Counted from the stretch's first letter, positions 14,599 to 24,258 are shown. The stretch is 46,584 nucleotides of DNA from Bacteroidota bacterium (GCA_013287375.1 JABDDX010000010.1:1-46584), one strand, 5' to 3'. Numbers and translations: made by a program. The notes: generated by a model from the letters alone, not told the origin.

Positions 14599-16506
14599 AT
14601 GAGCGATCAGATTAAACATGAATGCGGTGTGGCATTTATCCGCCTTTTAAAGCCACTTTCTTTCTATCAAAAAAAGTACGGTACTGCACTGTACGGCCTT
14701 AACAAGCTTTATCTTTTAATGGAGAAACAACACAACCGTGGCCAGGATGGCGCCGGCGTTGCAACCATTAAACTAGATGTTGAGCCTGGCAAACGCTATA
14801 TAAGCAGGCATCGATCGATGGCCTCAAATGCTGTTGCAGACATTTTTGAGTATATCCAGAAAAAGTTTGCCGACATACAGAAGGAAACCCCGGAACGTAT
14901 GCAGGATGCTGAATGGCTCAAAGAACATATAAGCTTTACCGGCGAAGTGTTATTGGGCCATTTACGTTATGGTACCCACGGTAAAAACAGTATCGAAAAC
15001 TGTCACCCATTTTTAAGGCAGAACAACTGGATGACCCGTAACCTGGTTATTGCAGGTAACTTCAACATGACTAATGTTGATGAACTATTGCAACAACTGT
15101 ACGATTTAGGTCAGCATCCAAAAGAAAAAGCCGATACGGTTACTGTTTTGGAAAAGATAGGGCACTTTATTGATACTGAAAACCAGGGATTATTCGATCA
15201 GTACAAACGCGAAGGACACGACGATAACATGGAGATCAGCAAGCTGATAGCCAATGATATGGATGTTGCCAAAATTCTGCGTAAATCAGCCAAAAACTGG
15301 GACGGTGGTTATACCATCGCGGGTATATTAGGCCACGGTGATGCATTTGTAATGCGCGACCCGGCAGGTATCCGCCCGGCTTATTATTATGCTAATGATG
15401 AGATCGTAGTGGCTGCTTCTGAGCGCCCCGCTATTCAAACGGCCTTTAATATCCCGATTGGAGATGTTAAAGAAATACAGCCCGGCCATGCGCTTATCGT
15501 TAAAAAGAACGGTAAAATAACTGAGGACATGATCAGCGAGCCTCGCGAGAAAAAAGCATGTTCTTTTGAACGAATCTATTTTTCACGTGGTAGCGATGCC
15601 TCTATTTACCGCGAGCGTAAACAATTAGGCCGCCTGCTTTGTCCGCAGATATTAAACGAGATCAATCACGATGTAAAAAATACTGTATTCTCCTATATAC
15701 CAAACACTGCCGAGGTGGCATTTTATGGTATGGTTGAGGGTGTACACAAATACATCAAAAAATACCAGCGCGATACATTACTAAGCCGTACCGATAAAAT
15801 AACCGACGAAGAATTGACGGAAGTTTTAGCAATGGCCCCACGCGTGGAAAAGATCGCGATAAAAGACGTTAAGCTCCGCACATTCATTACTCAGGATGCC
15901 GACCGTAGCGAAATGGTTGCCCACGTTTATGACACCACTTACGGTTTGATTAAAAATGGAACTGATACGTTAGTTGTTTTGGATGATTCAATTGTTCGTG
16001 GTACTACGCTTAAGCAAAGCATTTTGAAAATTCTGGATCGTTTAGGTCCTAAAAAAATAGTGGTAGTCTCATCTGCGCCGCAAATCAGGTACCCTGATTG
16101 TTATGGTATCGATATGTCGCGCATGGGCGAGTTTGTTGCTTTCGAAGCAGCAATAAGCCTGTTGAAAGATGCCGGCATGGATGATGTGATACTAAAAGTT
16201 TACCAGCAATGTAAAGACAGCGCTACGCTGCCTAAAGAAGAAGTGGTAAACTATGTAAAAGCCATCTACGCACCTTTTACCGATCAGGAAATATCCGACC
16301 GCATAGCTAAGATCATCACCCCAAAAGAAATAAAAGCAGAGGTAAAAGTTTTATACCAAACATTGGACAACCTGCACATTGCCTGTCCGGATCATACCGG
16401 CGACTGGTATTTCAGCGGAGATTTCCCAACCCCTGGTGGCAACAAGGTGGTTAACCGCGCCTTCGCCAACTGGATGGAAGGCAAAAACCAACGTGGTTAC
16501 ATGTAA
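14599..16506 (+). CDS. purF: Amidophosphoribosyltransferase, long form
   Basis: Protein of 635 aa. It is predicted to make 5-phosphoribosylamine from PRPP and glutamine, the first step of purine synthesis. The class II (Ntn) glutaminase domain begins at Cys9 (MSDQIKHE-CGVAFIRLL), so an 8-residue propeptide must be removed. Glutaminase motifs are KQHNRGQDGAGVAT and LGHLRYGTHG. The phosphoribosyltransferase PRPP loop is TLVVLDDSIVRGTTLK (about 458-472). It is about 130 residues longer than the E. coli enzyme, with extra material in the glutaminase half and a C-terminal extension ending in CPDHTGDWYFSGDFPTPGG. Long forms of this type are known in Bacteroidota. Whether it is the sole PurF is not visible here. 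Confidence 0.88.
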   Translation: MSDQIKHECGVAFIRLLKPLSFYQKKYGTALYGLNKLYLLMEKQHNRGQDGAGVATIKLDVEPGKRYISRHRSMASNAVADIFEYIQKKFADIQKETPERMQDAEWLKEHISFTGEVLLGHLRYGTHGKNSIENCHPFLRQNNWMTRNLVIAGNFNMTNVDELLQQLYDLGQHPKEKADTVTVLEKIGHFIDTENQGLFDQYKREGHDDNMEISKLIANDMDVAKILRKSAKNWDGGYTIAGILGHGDAFVMRDPAGIRPAYYYANDEIVVAASERPAIQTAFNIPIGDVKEIQPGHALIVKKNGKITEDMISEPREKKACSFERIYFSRGSDASIYRERKQLGRLLCPQILNEINHDVKNTVFSYIPNTAEVAFYGMVEGVHKYIKKYQRDTLLSRTDKITDEELTEVLAMAPRVEKIAIKDVKLRTFITQDADRSEMVAHVYDTTYGLIKNGTDTLVVLDDSIVRGTTLKQSILKILDRLGPKKIVVVSSAPQIRYPDCYGIDMSRMGEFVAFEAAISLLKDAGMDDVILKVYQQCKDSATLPKEEVVNYVKAIYAPFTDQEISDRIAKIITPKEIKAEVKVLYQTLDNLHIACPDHTGDWYFSGDFPTPGGNKVVNRAFANWMEGKNQRGYM

Positions 16507-16529
16507 TTTGAACCGATATTAAAGAATAA

Positions 16530-16564
16530 CACAAAGCTCTTTTGTATTGCAAAAGGGCTTTGTG
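16530..16564 (+). terminator. Hairpin downstream of purF, probable terminator
   Basis: CACAAAGCTCTTTTG (16530-16544) pairs with CAAAAGGGCTTTGTG (16550-16564) with one G-U pair over a 5-nt loop, 24 bp after the purF stop. No long T-run follows, so it may act with Rho or protect the 3' end. Confidence 0.6.
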
Positions 16565-16655
16565 CGTTTACACCCTGTTGTTGGTGTCTTCACCATCGGT
16601 ATTCGGAAGATGAGGTTTGCTTCTTTTACAACGAGTCTTTTATAAAAAAGAGAGG

Positions 16656-16733
16656 GGATGTCATGCTGAGGCACTCGAAGCATGAGCGTAAAGGCCTTTG
16701 CCCACATGCTTCGAGTGCCTCAGCATGACATCC
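16656..16733. repeat. Perfect 29-bp inverted repeat (GTCATGCTGAGGCACTCGAA family)
   Basis: The arms at 16656-16684 and 16705-16733 are perfectly complementary over 29 bp around a 20-nt loop that contains the small palindrome AAAGGCCTTT. The core reads TGTCATGCTGAGGCACTCGA. It lies in the 336-bp gene-free gap 16507-16842 between purF and the GH29 gene; nothing coding was found in that gap. It looks like a REP-like dispersed palindrome. Confidence 0.85.
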
Positions 16734-16842
16734 TTTTATCTTCTGAACACCTATGGCGTTTTCACTGCACTACTTCACCAATCTCGAACAATGTAAAATA
16801 CCAATCTGTTTTATATCTTAGCCTTTCATTGCCTCATTACCT

Positions 16843-18228
16843 ATGAAAAAACTTATTTGTACCGTATTCTGCGCTTTACTATTATCAAGTACTGTATTTG
16901 CACAGGAAAAGCAAACCCTGCAACAACTCCAACAGCAATTTGTCGACCTAAAATTCGGGATGTTCATCCACTTCAATATCCCTACTTATATGAACCAGGA
17001 TTGGCCTGATCCTGAAGCATCGCCATCCATATTTAATCCCACAAAATTAAATTGCGACCAGTGGGCTAAAGCCGCTAAATCAGCGAATATGAGCTATGGC
17101 TGCTTAACTACCAAACACCACAGTGGTTTTTGTATTTGGGATACCAAAACCACGGATTATAACGTAATGAATAGTCCGTTGAAAAGAGATGTGGTAAAGG
17201 AATTTACTGATGCTTTTCGTGCTAATGGTTTAAAAGTGATGTTATATTACTCAATTTTGGATACTCACCATCGTATTCGTCCTAACTCAATAACACATAA
17301 AGATGTTGAAATGATAAAGGCGCAATTAACTGAGCTTTTAACCAACTACGGCCCAATTTCAGCATTAATTATTGATGGTTGGGATGCGCCATGGTCGAGA
17401 ATCTCTTACGATGATGTGCCTTTTGAGGATATCTATAACCTGGTAAAATCGCTGCAGCCAAATTGTGTAATGATGGATCTTAACGGTGCCAAATACCCCG
17501 CCGAAGGTTTATACTATACCGATATAAAAACCTACGAAATGGGAGCAGGCCAGCGCATATCAAAACAATATAACAGCATGCCGGCGTTAGCCTGTTTGCC
17601 TATAAATAGCGCATGGTTTTGGAAAACTAATTTCCCTGCAGACTCAGTTAAAAACCCTGCTATGCTGGTTAATAATTACATCATCCCTTTTAATAAAGTT
17701 GATTGTAATTTTATACTGAATGTGGCGCCAAACCGCGATGGGCTTATTGATGATAATACACTAACAGCACTTAAAACTATAGGTAAAATATGGAAGAATG
17801 ATGGCCCAGCACCAAAACTGCCAACTATTGATCCGCCTATAATTTCATCAAACCTGGCAAAAAATCAACCGTCAAATTCGAGTTGGAGCGATGATATGAA
17901 TATTATGGACTTTGCCAATGATGATGATTTTACCACTTCGTGGATATCAAACCCTACGGTAAAGAGCCCTTGGTATGAGATTGATTTTGATAAGGATAAA
18001 GGATTTAACACCATTGTAATTGCCGAGCAAAAACAAAACATTACCAATTACCGCCTTGAATATTGCAGCAATGGCGTTTGGAAAACATTATTTGATGGCG
18101 AGAACGGAAAAAAGATAAAAATACATCGCTTTGATAGGGTATGGGGTAACAAGGTAAGAATCTCTATAGCCAAAGCCGATCACCAGGTATCAATAGCAGA
18201 GTTTCAGGTATATAACGAGCGGAGGTAA
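16843..18228 (+). CDS. GH29 alpha-L-fucosidase with C-terminal F5/8-type (CBM32-like) domain
   Basis: Protein of 461 aa with a signal peptide (MKKLICTVFCALLLSSTVFA). The GH29 barrel shows LKFGMFIHFNIPTY (about 36-49), TTKHHSGFCIWDTKTTDYNV (89-108, His-His of the fucose pocket) and ALIIDGWDAPW (174-184). D178 is the expected nucleophile, although the usual WFDG context is IIDG here. Residues about 335-460 form a discoidin/F5/8 type C domain (NLAKNQPSNSSWSD ... WYEIDFDK ... VRISIAKADHQVSIAEFQVY) likely to bind glycan. Predicted to release terminal L-fucose in the periplasm or outside the cell. It precedes a TonB receptor by 67 bp with a palindrome between them. Confidence 0.85.
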   Translation: MKKLICTVFCALLLSSTVFAQEKQTLQQLQQQFVDLKFGMFIHFNIPTYMNQDWPDPEASPSIFNPTKLNCDQWAKAAKSANMSYGCLTTKHHSGFCIWDTKTTDYNVMNSPLKRDVVKEFTDAFRANGLKVMLYYSILDTHHRIRPNSITHKDVEMIKAQLTELLTNYGPISALIIDGWDAPWSRISYDDVPFEDIYNLVKSLQPNCVMMDLNGAKYPAEGLYYTDIKTYEMGAGQRISKQYNSMPALACLPINSAWFWKTNFPADSVKNPAMLVNNYIIPFNKVDCNFILNVAPNRDGLIDDNTLTALKTIGKIWKNDGPAPKLPTIDPPIISSNLAKNQPSNSSWSDDMNIMDFANDDDFTTSWISNPTVKSPWYEIDFDKDKGFNTIVIAEQKQNITNYRLEYCSNGVWKTLFDGENGKKIKIHRFDRVWGNKVRISIAKADHQVSIAEFQVYNERR

Positions 18229-18241
18229 GGCATATTGATAA

Positions 18242-18277
18242 ATATTATGCCATTAATAATCATTAATGGCATAATAT
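18242..18277. promoter_or_regulatory. Perfect 16-bp inverted repeat between GH29 and TonB receptor genes
   Basis: The arms ATATTATGCCATTAAT (18242-18257) and ATTAATGGCATAATAT (18262-18277) are perfectly complementary with a 4-nt loop, 13 bp after the fucosidase stop and 18 bp before the TonB receptor ATG. No T-run follows. It could be an operator dyad or a weak terminator/attenuator. A near-consensus -7 (TATCTTTA, 18280-18287) abuts it. Confidence 0.6.
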
Positions 18278-18295
18278 AATATCTTTATAACGCCA

Positions 18296-20650
18296 ATGCC
18301 GTTAATCGATAAACTATTCACTTACAGGCCCCAATATTTAAATATAGTAATTCTGCTTGCGTTTTACCTGTTAATCAGTATCCCGGCATCGGCCCAAAAA
18401 AAGTTTACTGTAAGCGGGAATGTTAAAGACGCCACTACCGGCGAAATATTAATAGGCGCTACCATAACGCTAAATAAAACCTCAACATCAAGCAATAATT
18501 ATGGCTTTTACTCATTAACCGCTCCAGAGGGTAACTATATTTTAACCGTAACCTATGTGGGTTATGTACCCGCTGTATACACCATTGCCTTAACCGAAAA
18601 TAAGGTGGTTGATGTAGGCCTTAGCCCCAAAGCGGAGCTACAAGAAGTCGTTATTAATGCACACGCCCGAAATAATGACAACATAGTATCGCCACAAATG
18701 GGGGTAGAGAAGCTGGATATGTCGCAGATCAACAATGTTCCGGTTTTGTTGGGTGAGAGGGACATTCTAAAAACGTTATCCTTATTACCCGGTGTTAAAT
18801 CTGCCAGCGAAGGCAATACGGGCTTTTACGTTCGTGGTGGTGCATCCGATCAAAACTTGATTTTGTTAGATGAAGCCACAGTATATAACGCTTCGCATTT
18901 ATTTGGTTTTTTCTCCACTTTTAACTCCGATGCTATAAAAGATGTTAGCCTGTACAAAGGGGGCATGCCCGCGCAATACGGTGGACGTTTGTCATCGGTA
19001 TTAGATATTAAAATGGATGAAGGCAATAACCAAAATTACGTAGTACAAGGCGGCCTCGGACTCATCTCATCCCGCATCAAAGTGGAGGGCCCGATAGTAA
19101 AAGACAAAGGTTCTTTCATGATTAGCGCCCGCCGCACGTACCTCGATCTGTTCCTGAAAGCTTCCTCCGATTCAACCGTAAAAGGTAGTCAGCTATATTT
19201 TTATGACATCAATGCCAAAGCCAACTACCATTTTGATGATAAAAATGTACTGTACCTTTCAGGATACTTTGGCAAAGATGTACTGGGCCTGAAAAATACC
19301 TTCGGTACCAATTGGGGTAATTCAACAGGTACTTTGCGCTTCAATCACATTTTTAATAGTAAGTTGTTTTCAAACACTTCGCTTATCTACAGTAATTATA
19401 ATTACGATATACAAAGCTACCTGCCTGGTAATAACTTCAACGCGGTATCGCAAATAACCGATCTTGATTTTAAAGAAGATCTTCAATATTTTGTCAGCAA
19501 TAGCCACACTATTAAATTCGGGGTTGATGCCTTACACCATAACCTTGCGCCAGGTAGTATTACCGCTGATGCTAACTCCAGTTTTAACGATAAAACGATA
19601 GAGCGTCGCTACGGATTAGAAACCGCCGCCTACATAAGTGACGAATGGCACGCAACTGATAAGCTAAGTCTGCTTTATGGTTTCCGTTTAAGCGATATGT
19701 TTTTATTTGGTCCCGGTACTTTCAGTACGTATGATGCCGCGGGAAATACCATAACGTCAAATACCTATAATTCGGGGCAGATTGTTAAGAGCTATTTTAA
19801 TTTAGAGCCCCGTTTCTCAGCAAGCTATAGTTTAACACCCGAAGCATCCCTAAAGGCATCATACAACCGTAATACACAAAATATACACATCATCAGCAAC
19901 TCCACCAGCAGCACACCAACTGACTTGTACGTGATGAGCAGCAACAATATTAAGCCCGAGATAGCTGATCAGTTTTCAACCGGATATTTCCGTAATTTTA
20001 ATGATAATATGTTCGAGTTCTCTACCGAGGTATATTACAAGTGGCTGGAAAACCAGATAGATTACAAAAATGGCGCACAGCTTATCCTCAACCAGGATGT
20101 GGAATCGCAACTGGTATATGGTACAGGCAGGGCCTATGGCATTGAGTTTTTCCTGAAGAAAAAATATGGCAAGTTCAACGGCTGGCTGGGCTATACCTTA
20201 TCGCGGATCGAACGTAAATTCGCGGCAATAAATAACGGCGACTACTATCCGGCTACGCAGGATCGTACAAACGATATATCTGCCGTAGGCATCTATCAAT
20301 TCAGTAAAAGATGGTCGTTCTCAAGTACATTTGTTTATGGTACAGGCAACCCGGTAACTTACCCTAACGGCAAATATGAAATAAATAGCTTAACAACTTT
20401 TTACTATTCGCAGCGTAATGCGAATCGTGAACCTGCTAATAATCGTTTAGATTTGGGCGCTACGCTCGAGGGTAAACCGCATAAAAAATATCATTCCAGC
20501 TGGACGTTTGGTATCTACAATGTTTATGATCACCGTAACCCTTATGCTATTACCTTCCGCGATAGCAAAACCAATCCGGGAACCACAGAGGCAGTGGAAA
20601 CCAGTTTATTCGGCAGGGTGCCATCGGTAACCTGGAACTTTAAGTTTTAA
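18296..20650 (+). CDS. TonB-dependent outer-membrane receptor with carboxypeptidase-like N-terminal domain
   Basis: Protein of 784 aa. The signal region (about 1-33) ends near PASAQ. A carboxypeptidase-regulatory-like Ig-fold domain follows (about 35-115, KFTVSGNVKDATTGEILIGA). The plug is at about 130-235 (LLPGVKSASEGNTGFYVRGG, SDQNLILLDEATVYN, GGRLSSVLDIKMDEG). The rest is a 22-strand barrel ending with an aromatic residue (SVTWNFKF). It imports a ligand using TonB energy. It is not a SusC type (no long plug signature), and its partner is DUF4249 rather than SusD, starting 5 bp after the stop. The substrate is unknown; the adjacent GH29 gene hints at a carbohydrate, but DUF4249-paired receptors are not generally known to import glycans. 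Confidence 0.9.
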   Translation: MPLIDKLFTYRPQYLNIVILLAFYLLISIPASAQKKFTVSGNVKDATTGEILIGATITLNKTSTSSNNYGFYSLTAPEGNYILTVTYVGYVPAVYTIALTENKVVDVGLSPKAELQEVVINAHARNNDNIVSPQMGVEKLDMSQINNVPVLLGERDILKTLSLLPGVKSASEGNTGFYVRGGASDQNLILLDEATVYNASHLFGFFSTFNSDAIKDVSLYKGGMPAQYGGRLSSVLDIKMDEGNNQNYVVQGGLGLISSRIKVEGPIVKDKGSFMISARRTYLDLFLKASSDSTVKGSQLYFYDINAKANYHFDDKNVLYLSGYFGKDVLGLKNTFGTNWGNSTGTLRFNHIFNSKLFSNTSLIYSNYNYDIQSYLPGNNFNAVSQITDLDFKEDLQYFVSNSHTIKFGVDALHHNLAPGSITADANSSFNDKTIERRYGLETAAYISDEWHATDKLSLLYGFRLSDMFLFGPGTFSTYDAAGNTITSNTYNSGQIVKSYFNLEPRFSASYSLTPEASLKASYNRNTQNIHIISNSTSSTPTDLYVMSSNNIKPEIADQFSTGYFRNFNDNMFEFSTEVYYKWLENQIDYKNGAQLILNQDVESQLVYGTGRAYGIEFFLKKKYGKFNGWLGYTLSRIERKFAAINNGDYYPATQDRTNDISAVGIYQFSKRWSFSSTFVYGTGNPVTYPNGKYEINSLTTFYYSQRNANREPANNRLDLGATLEGKPHKKYHSSWTFGIYNVYDHRNPYAITFRDSKTNPGTTEAVETSLFGRVPSVTWNFKF

Positions 20651-20655
20651 TAAGC

Positions 20656-21465
20656 ATGAAGAGTATCAAATTAAAATACGGATATATTGTTGCTGCAATA
20701 ATTGTACTGACAACAGCATCGTGCCAAAAAGTTATCAACCTAAAACTGAATAACGCCCCATCGCAAATTGTTATTGAGGCTAACATAACAGATCAAGAGG
20801 GCCCTCAATATGTAACTATCACCAAGTCTGTACCTTTTACTGCTACCGATAATTTCCCAACAGTAACAGGTGCTGTAATAACGCTTAATGATGGCGTGGG
20901 CAGGCAATTGCACTTTAACGAAGTTCACCCGGGATTGTATATACTTTACCCTTTTCAGGGTGGTGTATATGGCCGAACTTATACCATAACAGTAAAAATA
21001 GGAGATACAACTTATACAGCACAATCTACTATGCCAACAGTTTCGGTACCGCTTGATTCAATAACAGACAAGCCCAATGTTTTTGGTAAAAGCAGCCTGC
21101 GTACCATTACCGTAAACTACCAGGACCCGCCGGATATAGCTAATCAATATCTGTTTGTTTTATTTGTAAACAGCGTTGAAGCAGGCACCATTTTTACCAA
21201 CGACGATAGCTTTACCAATGGCCGTTATGTAAAAGAGGATCTGTTTCAAACCGATATAGATATTCATCCTGGCGATACTGCCAGTGTTAACATGCAGTGT
21301 ATTGATAAAAATATTTACCAATACTGGTACACGCTAAGCCAGCAGCAAACTGATGGGCCGGGAGGCGGGGTTACGCCATCAAATCCGCCATCAAATTTTA
21401 ACAATAATGCGCTTGGGTATTTTAGCGCGCACACCATTACAGGTAAAAGTATAATTGTTTATTAA
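20656..21465 (+). CDS. DUF4249 family outer-membrane lipoprotein
   Basis: Protein of 269 aa. The lipoprotein signal MKSIKLKYGYIVAAIIVLTT ends at the lipobox TASC (Cys23). Then come the DUF4249 features: KVINLKLNNAPSQIVIEANI, DQEGPQYVTITKSVPF, a VTGAVITLNDGVGR strand pair, and GLYILYPFQGGVYGRTYTIT. The family occurs almost only next to TonB receptors in Bacteroidota and is thought to be a surface-exposed partner of the receptor. The 5-bp spacing from the receptor gene supports one operon. The function within the pair is not established. Confidence 0.85.
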   Translation: MKSIKLKYGYIVAAIIVLTTASCQKVINLKLNNAPSQIVIEANITDQEGPQYVTITKSVPFTATDNFPTVTGAVITLNDGVGRQLHFNEVHPGLYILYPFQGGVYGRTYTITVKIGDTTYTAQSTMPTVSVPLDSITDKPNVFGKSSLRTITVNYQDPPDIANQYLFVLFVNSVEAGTIFTNDDSFTNGRYVKEDLFQTDIDIHPGDTASVNMQCIDKNIYQYWYTLSQQQTDGPGGGVTPSNPPSNFNNNALGYFSAHTITGKSIIVY

Positions 21466-21466
21466 T

Positions 21467-21928
21467 ATGTTAACAGATTTACTAATAAGGCTGATTGAGC
21501 CTGCTGATTACGAACAATGGCTGCCCTTATGGGATGGTTATAATGAGTTTTATGGCCGTTCCGGCGCAACAGCGCTTCCGCTTGAGATAACACAAACCAC
21601 ATGGGACCGTTTTCTTGATCCTGATGAACAGGTTAATGCGCTGGTTGCCGAAAGTGACGGAAAGCTTGTAGGCCTAACGCATTATATTTTCCATCGCAGC
21701 ACTACAACAATAGGCCTTAGTTGCTATTTGCAGGATTTATTTACCAATGACGCCGCGCGTGGCAAAGGAGTTGGGCGGGCATTAATTAATGGTGTTTATG
21801 AGCGTGCGAAACTTGCAGGTTCGCCAAGGGTTTATTGGCAAACCCACGAAACAAACATCACCGCGATGAAGCTATACGATAAAATAGCGGAACGCTCAGG
21901 TTTCCTGGTTTATCGCAAGCTGATTTAA
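21467..21928 (+). CDS. GNAT family N-acetyltransferase
   Basis: Protein of 153 aa from the ATG at 21467; a TTG 12 bp upstream overlaps the DUF4249 gene and is less likely. The acetyl-CoA-binding motif A is clear: CYLQDLFTNDAARGKGVGRA (R/Q-x-x-G-x-G/A as RGKGVG). It is followed by the helix LINGVYERAKLAG and motif B (VYWQTHETNITAMKLYDKIA). Such enzymes acetylate amines on small molecules or proteins; the substrate cannot be read from the sequence. It follows DUF4249 by 1 bp and may ride on the same transcript. It converges with GH28 with only 10 bp between stops. Confidence 0.87.
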   Translation: MLTDLLIRLIEPADYEQWLPLWDGYNEFYGRSGATALPLEITQTTWDRFLDPDEQVNALVAESDGKLVGLTHYIFHRSTTTIGLSCYLQDLFTNDAARGKGVGRALINGVYERAKLAGSPRVYWQTHETNITAMKLYDKIAERSGFLVYRKLI

Positions 21929-21938
21929 TTGAAACAGG

Positions 21939-23336
21939 CTAGTCCGTATGCAATTGTATTACCGGGGTATTGATTGGTTTAGCCAAATCATGTCCGTTGA
22001 CAACTACGCCTTTATAAATTAAGTTTTCTGTATTGGTGATAACCTCATCCTTTGGTGTTTTGGTGATGTTTACCTCATTTAAAGTGATGTTTTTAAGCGG
22101 CTGCCCATCTACACCTACAGCATAAATCCCGGTTTCGCCGGCATAATTGCAGTTTACATTTTCAATAGCAAAATTGTTAAAATTAGTAGGATAGTGGCCA
22201 CCGCGTGCGCCCGAATAGTTATTCTCAAAACGTATAAACGCCGCGAAGGCGGTATCGCATTGTACATTTTGTACATGGATATTTTCAATAAATCCACCAC
22301 GATCTAAATTTGATTTAAAGTAGATGGCGCTTAAACAATGATGGATATAATTATTGTACATATAAATATTCCTAACCCCGGCCGACATTTCACTGCCGAT
22401 GCAAAGGCCATTGGCTTTTGAGGTAAATACAGAGTTACGCACAATCACATTTTCCGTTGGTTGTCCTATGCGCCAGGCATCCTGGTCGCGACCAGCTTTT
22501 ATGGCGATGCCGTCATCGCCTGTATCAAATTTACAATTTTGTATAAGTACGTTGGTGGTCGATTCCGGGTCGCAGCCATCGTTATTTAAGTTGTGGCTAT
22601 TGATGATTACATTTTGTACCGTAACATTATTGCACAACACCGGGTGTATCACCCAGTAAGGCGAATCCTTAATAGTGATGCCATCAATCAATATATTTTT
22701 ACACCCAAAAAACTGGATCATATCCGGCGGTAAGTGGTAACCCTCACCAAATACTCGCTCATAAACCGGCACATTATGGCCGCCCATTTGTCTTAATTTA
22801 AGCTGATCTGCAGATCCTTGCGGCCGCCAGGTGGCAAACGCCTTACTCGCTGACCCATTAATAATTCCATGCCCTGTAACCGCTATATCCGAACATTGGT
22901 AAGCGTACAACAGCGGACAATAATTAAACACCTCCGTACCTTCCCATAAACTTAATACCGGCGGCAAATAATCTTTCGGATCGCCGGAGAAAACGAGTTC
23001 GGCGCCATCCTCAAAATGTAAATTTACATGGCTTTTTAAAACTACGGGCCCTGCAATATAAAACGAGCCTTTGGGTACCAATACTTCTCCGCCGCCACTT
23101 ACACTACATAGGTCTATTACTTTATCAAAAACGGCTTTGGTATCTGTTTTCCCATCTGCTATAGCGCCATAACTGGTAATATTATATACAGCAGCCTTAA
23201 ATTGTGGTGGATGAATATTTTTTAAGATGCCATTTACAGCGGCATTGAAACCATCGTCTTGCGCTTTGGTAGTTGAAGCAACCAGCAAAGCGGGCAATAA
23301 TAAAAAGAGCAACCTTAGCCGGGTTATATTTATCAT
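21939..23336 (-). CDS. GH28 polygalacturonase-type glycoside hydrolase
   Basis: Protein of 465 aa, signal peptide to about residue 25 (ALLVASTTKAQ). The parallel beta-helix starts with YNITSYGAIADGKTDTKAVF, the common N-terminal cap of GH28. The catalytic aspartates are present: NNDGCDPEST (about 251-260) and DTGDDGIAIKAG (about 271-282, the DD pair). The GHG-like segment appears as GLCIGSEMSAG, as in many Bacteroidota exo-type enzymes. It is predicted to cleave alpha-1,4 galacturonan, rhamnogalacturonan or related pectin linkages outside the cytoplasm. The plus-strand hydrolase gene is divergent from it. Confidence 0.88.
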   Translation of the reverse strand: MINITRLRLLFLLLPALLVASTTKAQDDGFNAAVNGILKNIHPPQFKAAVYNITSYGAIADGKTDTKAVFDKVIDLCSVSGGGEVLVPKGSFYIAGPVVLKSHVNLHFEDGAELVFSGDPKDYLPPVLSLWEGTEVFNYCPLLYAYQCSDIAVTGHGIINGSASKAFATWRPQGSADQLKLRQMGGHNVPVYERVFGEGYHLPPDMIQFFGCKNILIDGITIKDSPYWVIHPVLCNNVTVQNVIINSHNLNNDGCDPESTTNVLIQNCKFDTGDDGIAIKAGRDQDAWRIGQPTENVIVRNSVFTSKANGLCIGSEMSAGVRNIYMYNNYIHHCLSAIYFKSNLDRGGFIENIHVQNVQCDTAFAAFIRFENNYSGARGGHYPTNFNNFAIENVNCNYAGETGIYAVGVDGQPLKNITLNEVNITKTPKDEVITNTENLIYKGVVVNGHDLAKPINTPVIQLHTD

Positions 23337-23433
23337 CGGTAGTTATTTTAGGTAGTAAGATTGGATGGTATAAAAATAAATCATTTATCCATATGCATTA
23401 CCAATTTAAGCTTAATTTAGTTTTTTTATCAGC

Positions 23434-24258
23434 GTGAAAAAACAGCTCATTATACTTTGCCTTTTACAATTATTCGTTTTACTGACTTTCGGTCAGGATA
23501 AAACAATCCCGTATGGTAATAACCCTGCCGCTGGTAAGTACTACGATATACGTGGATTTAAAATGTATTGCGAAGTTTACGGAACAGGTGAACCATTATT
23601 AATGATACATGGCAATGGCGGCGATATATCTGCCTTTACCAAAAATATCCCCTATTTCTCCAAAAAATATATGGTGATCGTAGCAGATAGCAGGGCGCAG
23701 GGCAAATCGGTAGATGGTAAAGACTCCCTAAGTTTTGAAATGATGGCGGATGATTTTGCAGCTTTGCTGGATGTAATGCACATCAAATCGAGCTATGTAA
23801 TAGGTTGGAGCGATGGCGGTATTAATGCATTGTTATTAGCTATGCGTCACCCGGAGAAGGTTATCAAACTTGCCTCAACGGGGGCCAATCTATGGCCCGA
23901 TTCAACCGCGTTAATTCCATCTTATTGGAAAGGCGAACGCGATGATTACAATGTCAATAAAAACAAAACCTTCGCCACAGCTAAAGAAAAAAACGACTGG
24001 AAAATATTTATGCTGGATTGGCTGCAACCTAATGTCCCACTTTCCGCATTGAAACAAATTAAATGCCCGTCACTAATCATAAGCGGCGATCATGATCTGA
24101 TCGTTTTGCAACATACGGTGCTTATTTATCAGAATATACCGCAAGCTTATTTGTGGATATTGCCTAATTCACCGCATCATACCTTGCAAGCTCATGCCGA
24201 TGAATTCAACAAAAAGGTAGATGAGTTTTTTACTCAACCCTTTCATAACTGGAACTAA
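23434..24258 (+). CDS. Exported alpha/beta hydrolase
   Basis: Protein of 274 aa with a signal peptide ([21 protein letters not shown]). Alpha/beta hydrolase landmarks are the oxyanion loop LLMIHGNGG (55-63), the nucleophile elbow GWSDGG, the Asp in SGDHDLI and the His in NSPHHTL, so the triad is complete. Possible activities include esterase, lipase or peptidase; no specific one is supported. Divergent from the GH28 gene, it could act as a secreted carbohydrate esterase, but that is a guess. The start is GTG, required to keep the signal peptide. The stop overlaps the next ATG by 1 bp. Confidence 0.85.
   Translation: MKKQLIILCLLQLFVLLTFGQDKTIPYGNNPAAGKYYDIRGFKMYCEVYGTGEPLLMIHGNGGDISAFTKNIPYFSKKYMVIVADSRAQGKSVDGKDSLSFEMMADDFAALLDVMHIKSSYVIGWSDGGINALLLAMRHPEKVIKLASTGANLWPDSTALIPSYWKGERDDYNVNKNKTFATAKEKNDWKIFMLDWLQPNVPLSALKQIKCPSLIISGDHDLIVLQHTVLIYQNIPQAYLWILPNSPHHTLQAHADEFNKKVDEFFTQPFHNWN

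Noticed and set aside
20656..21465. SusD-like nutrient-binding lipoprotein
   Set aside because: It is half the length of SusD and has DUF4249 features rather than TPR-type SusD helices.
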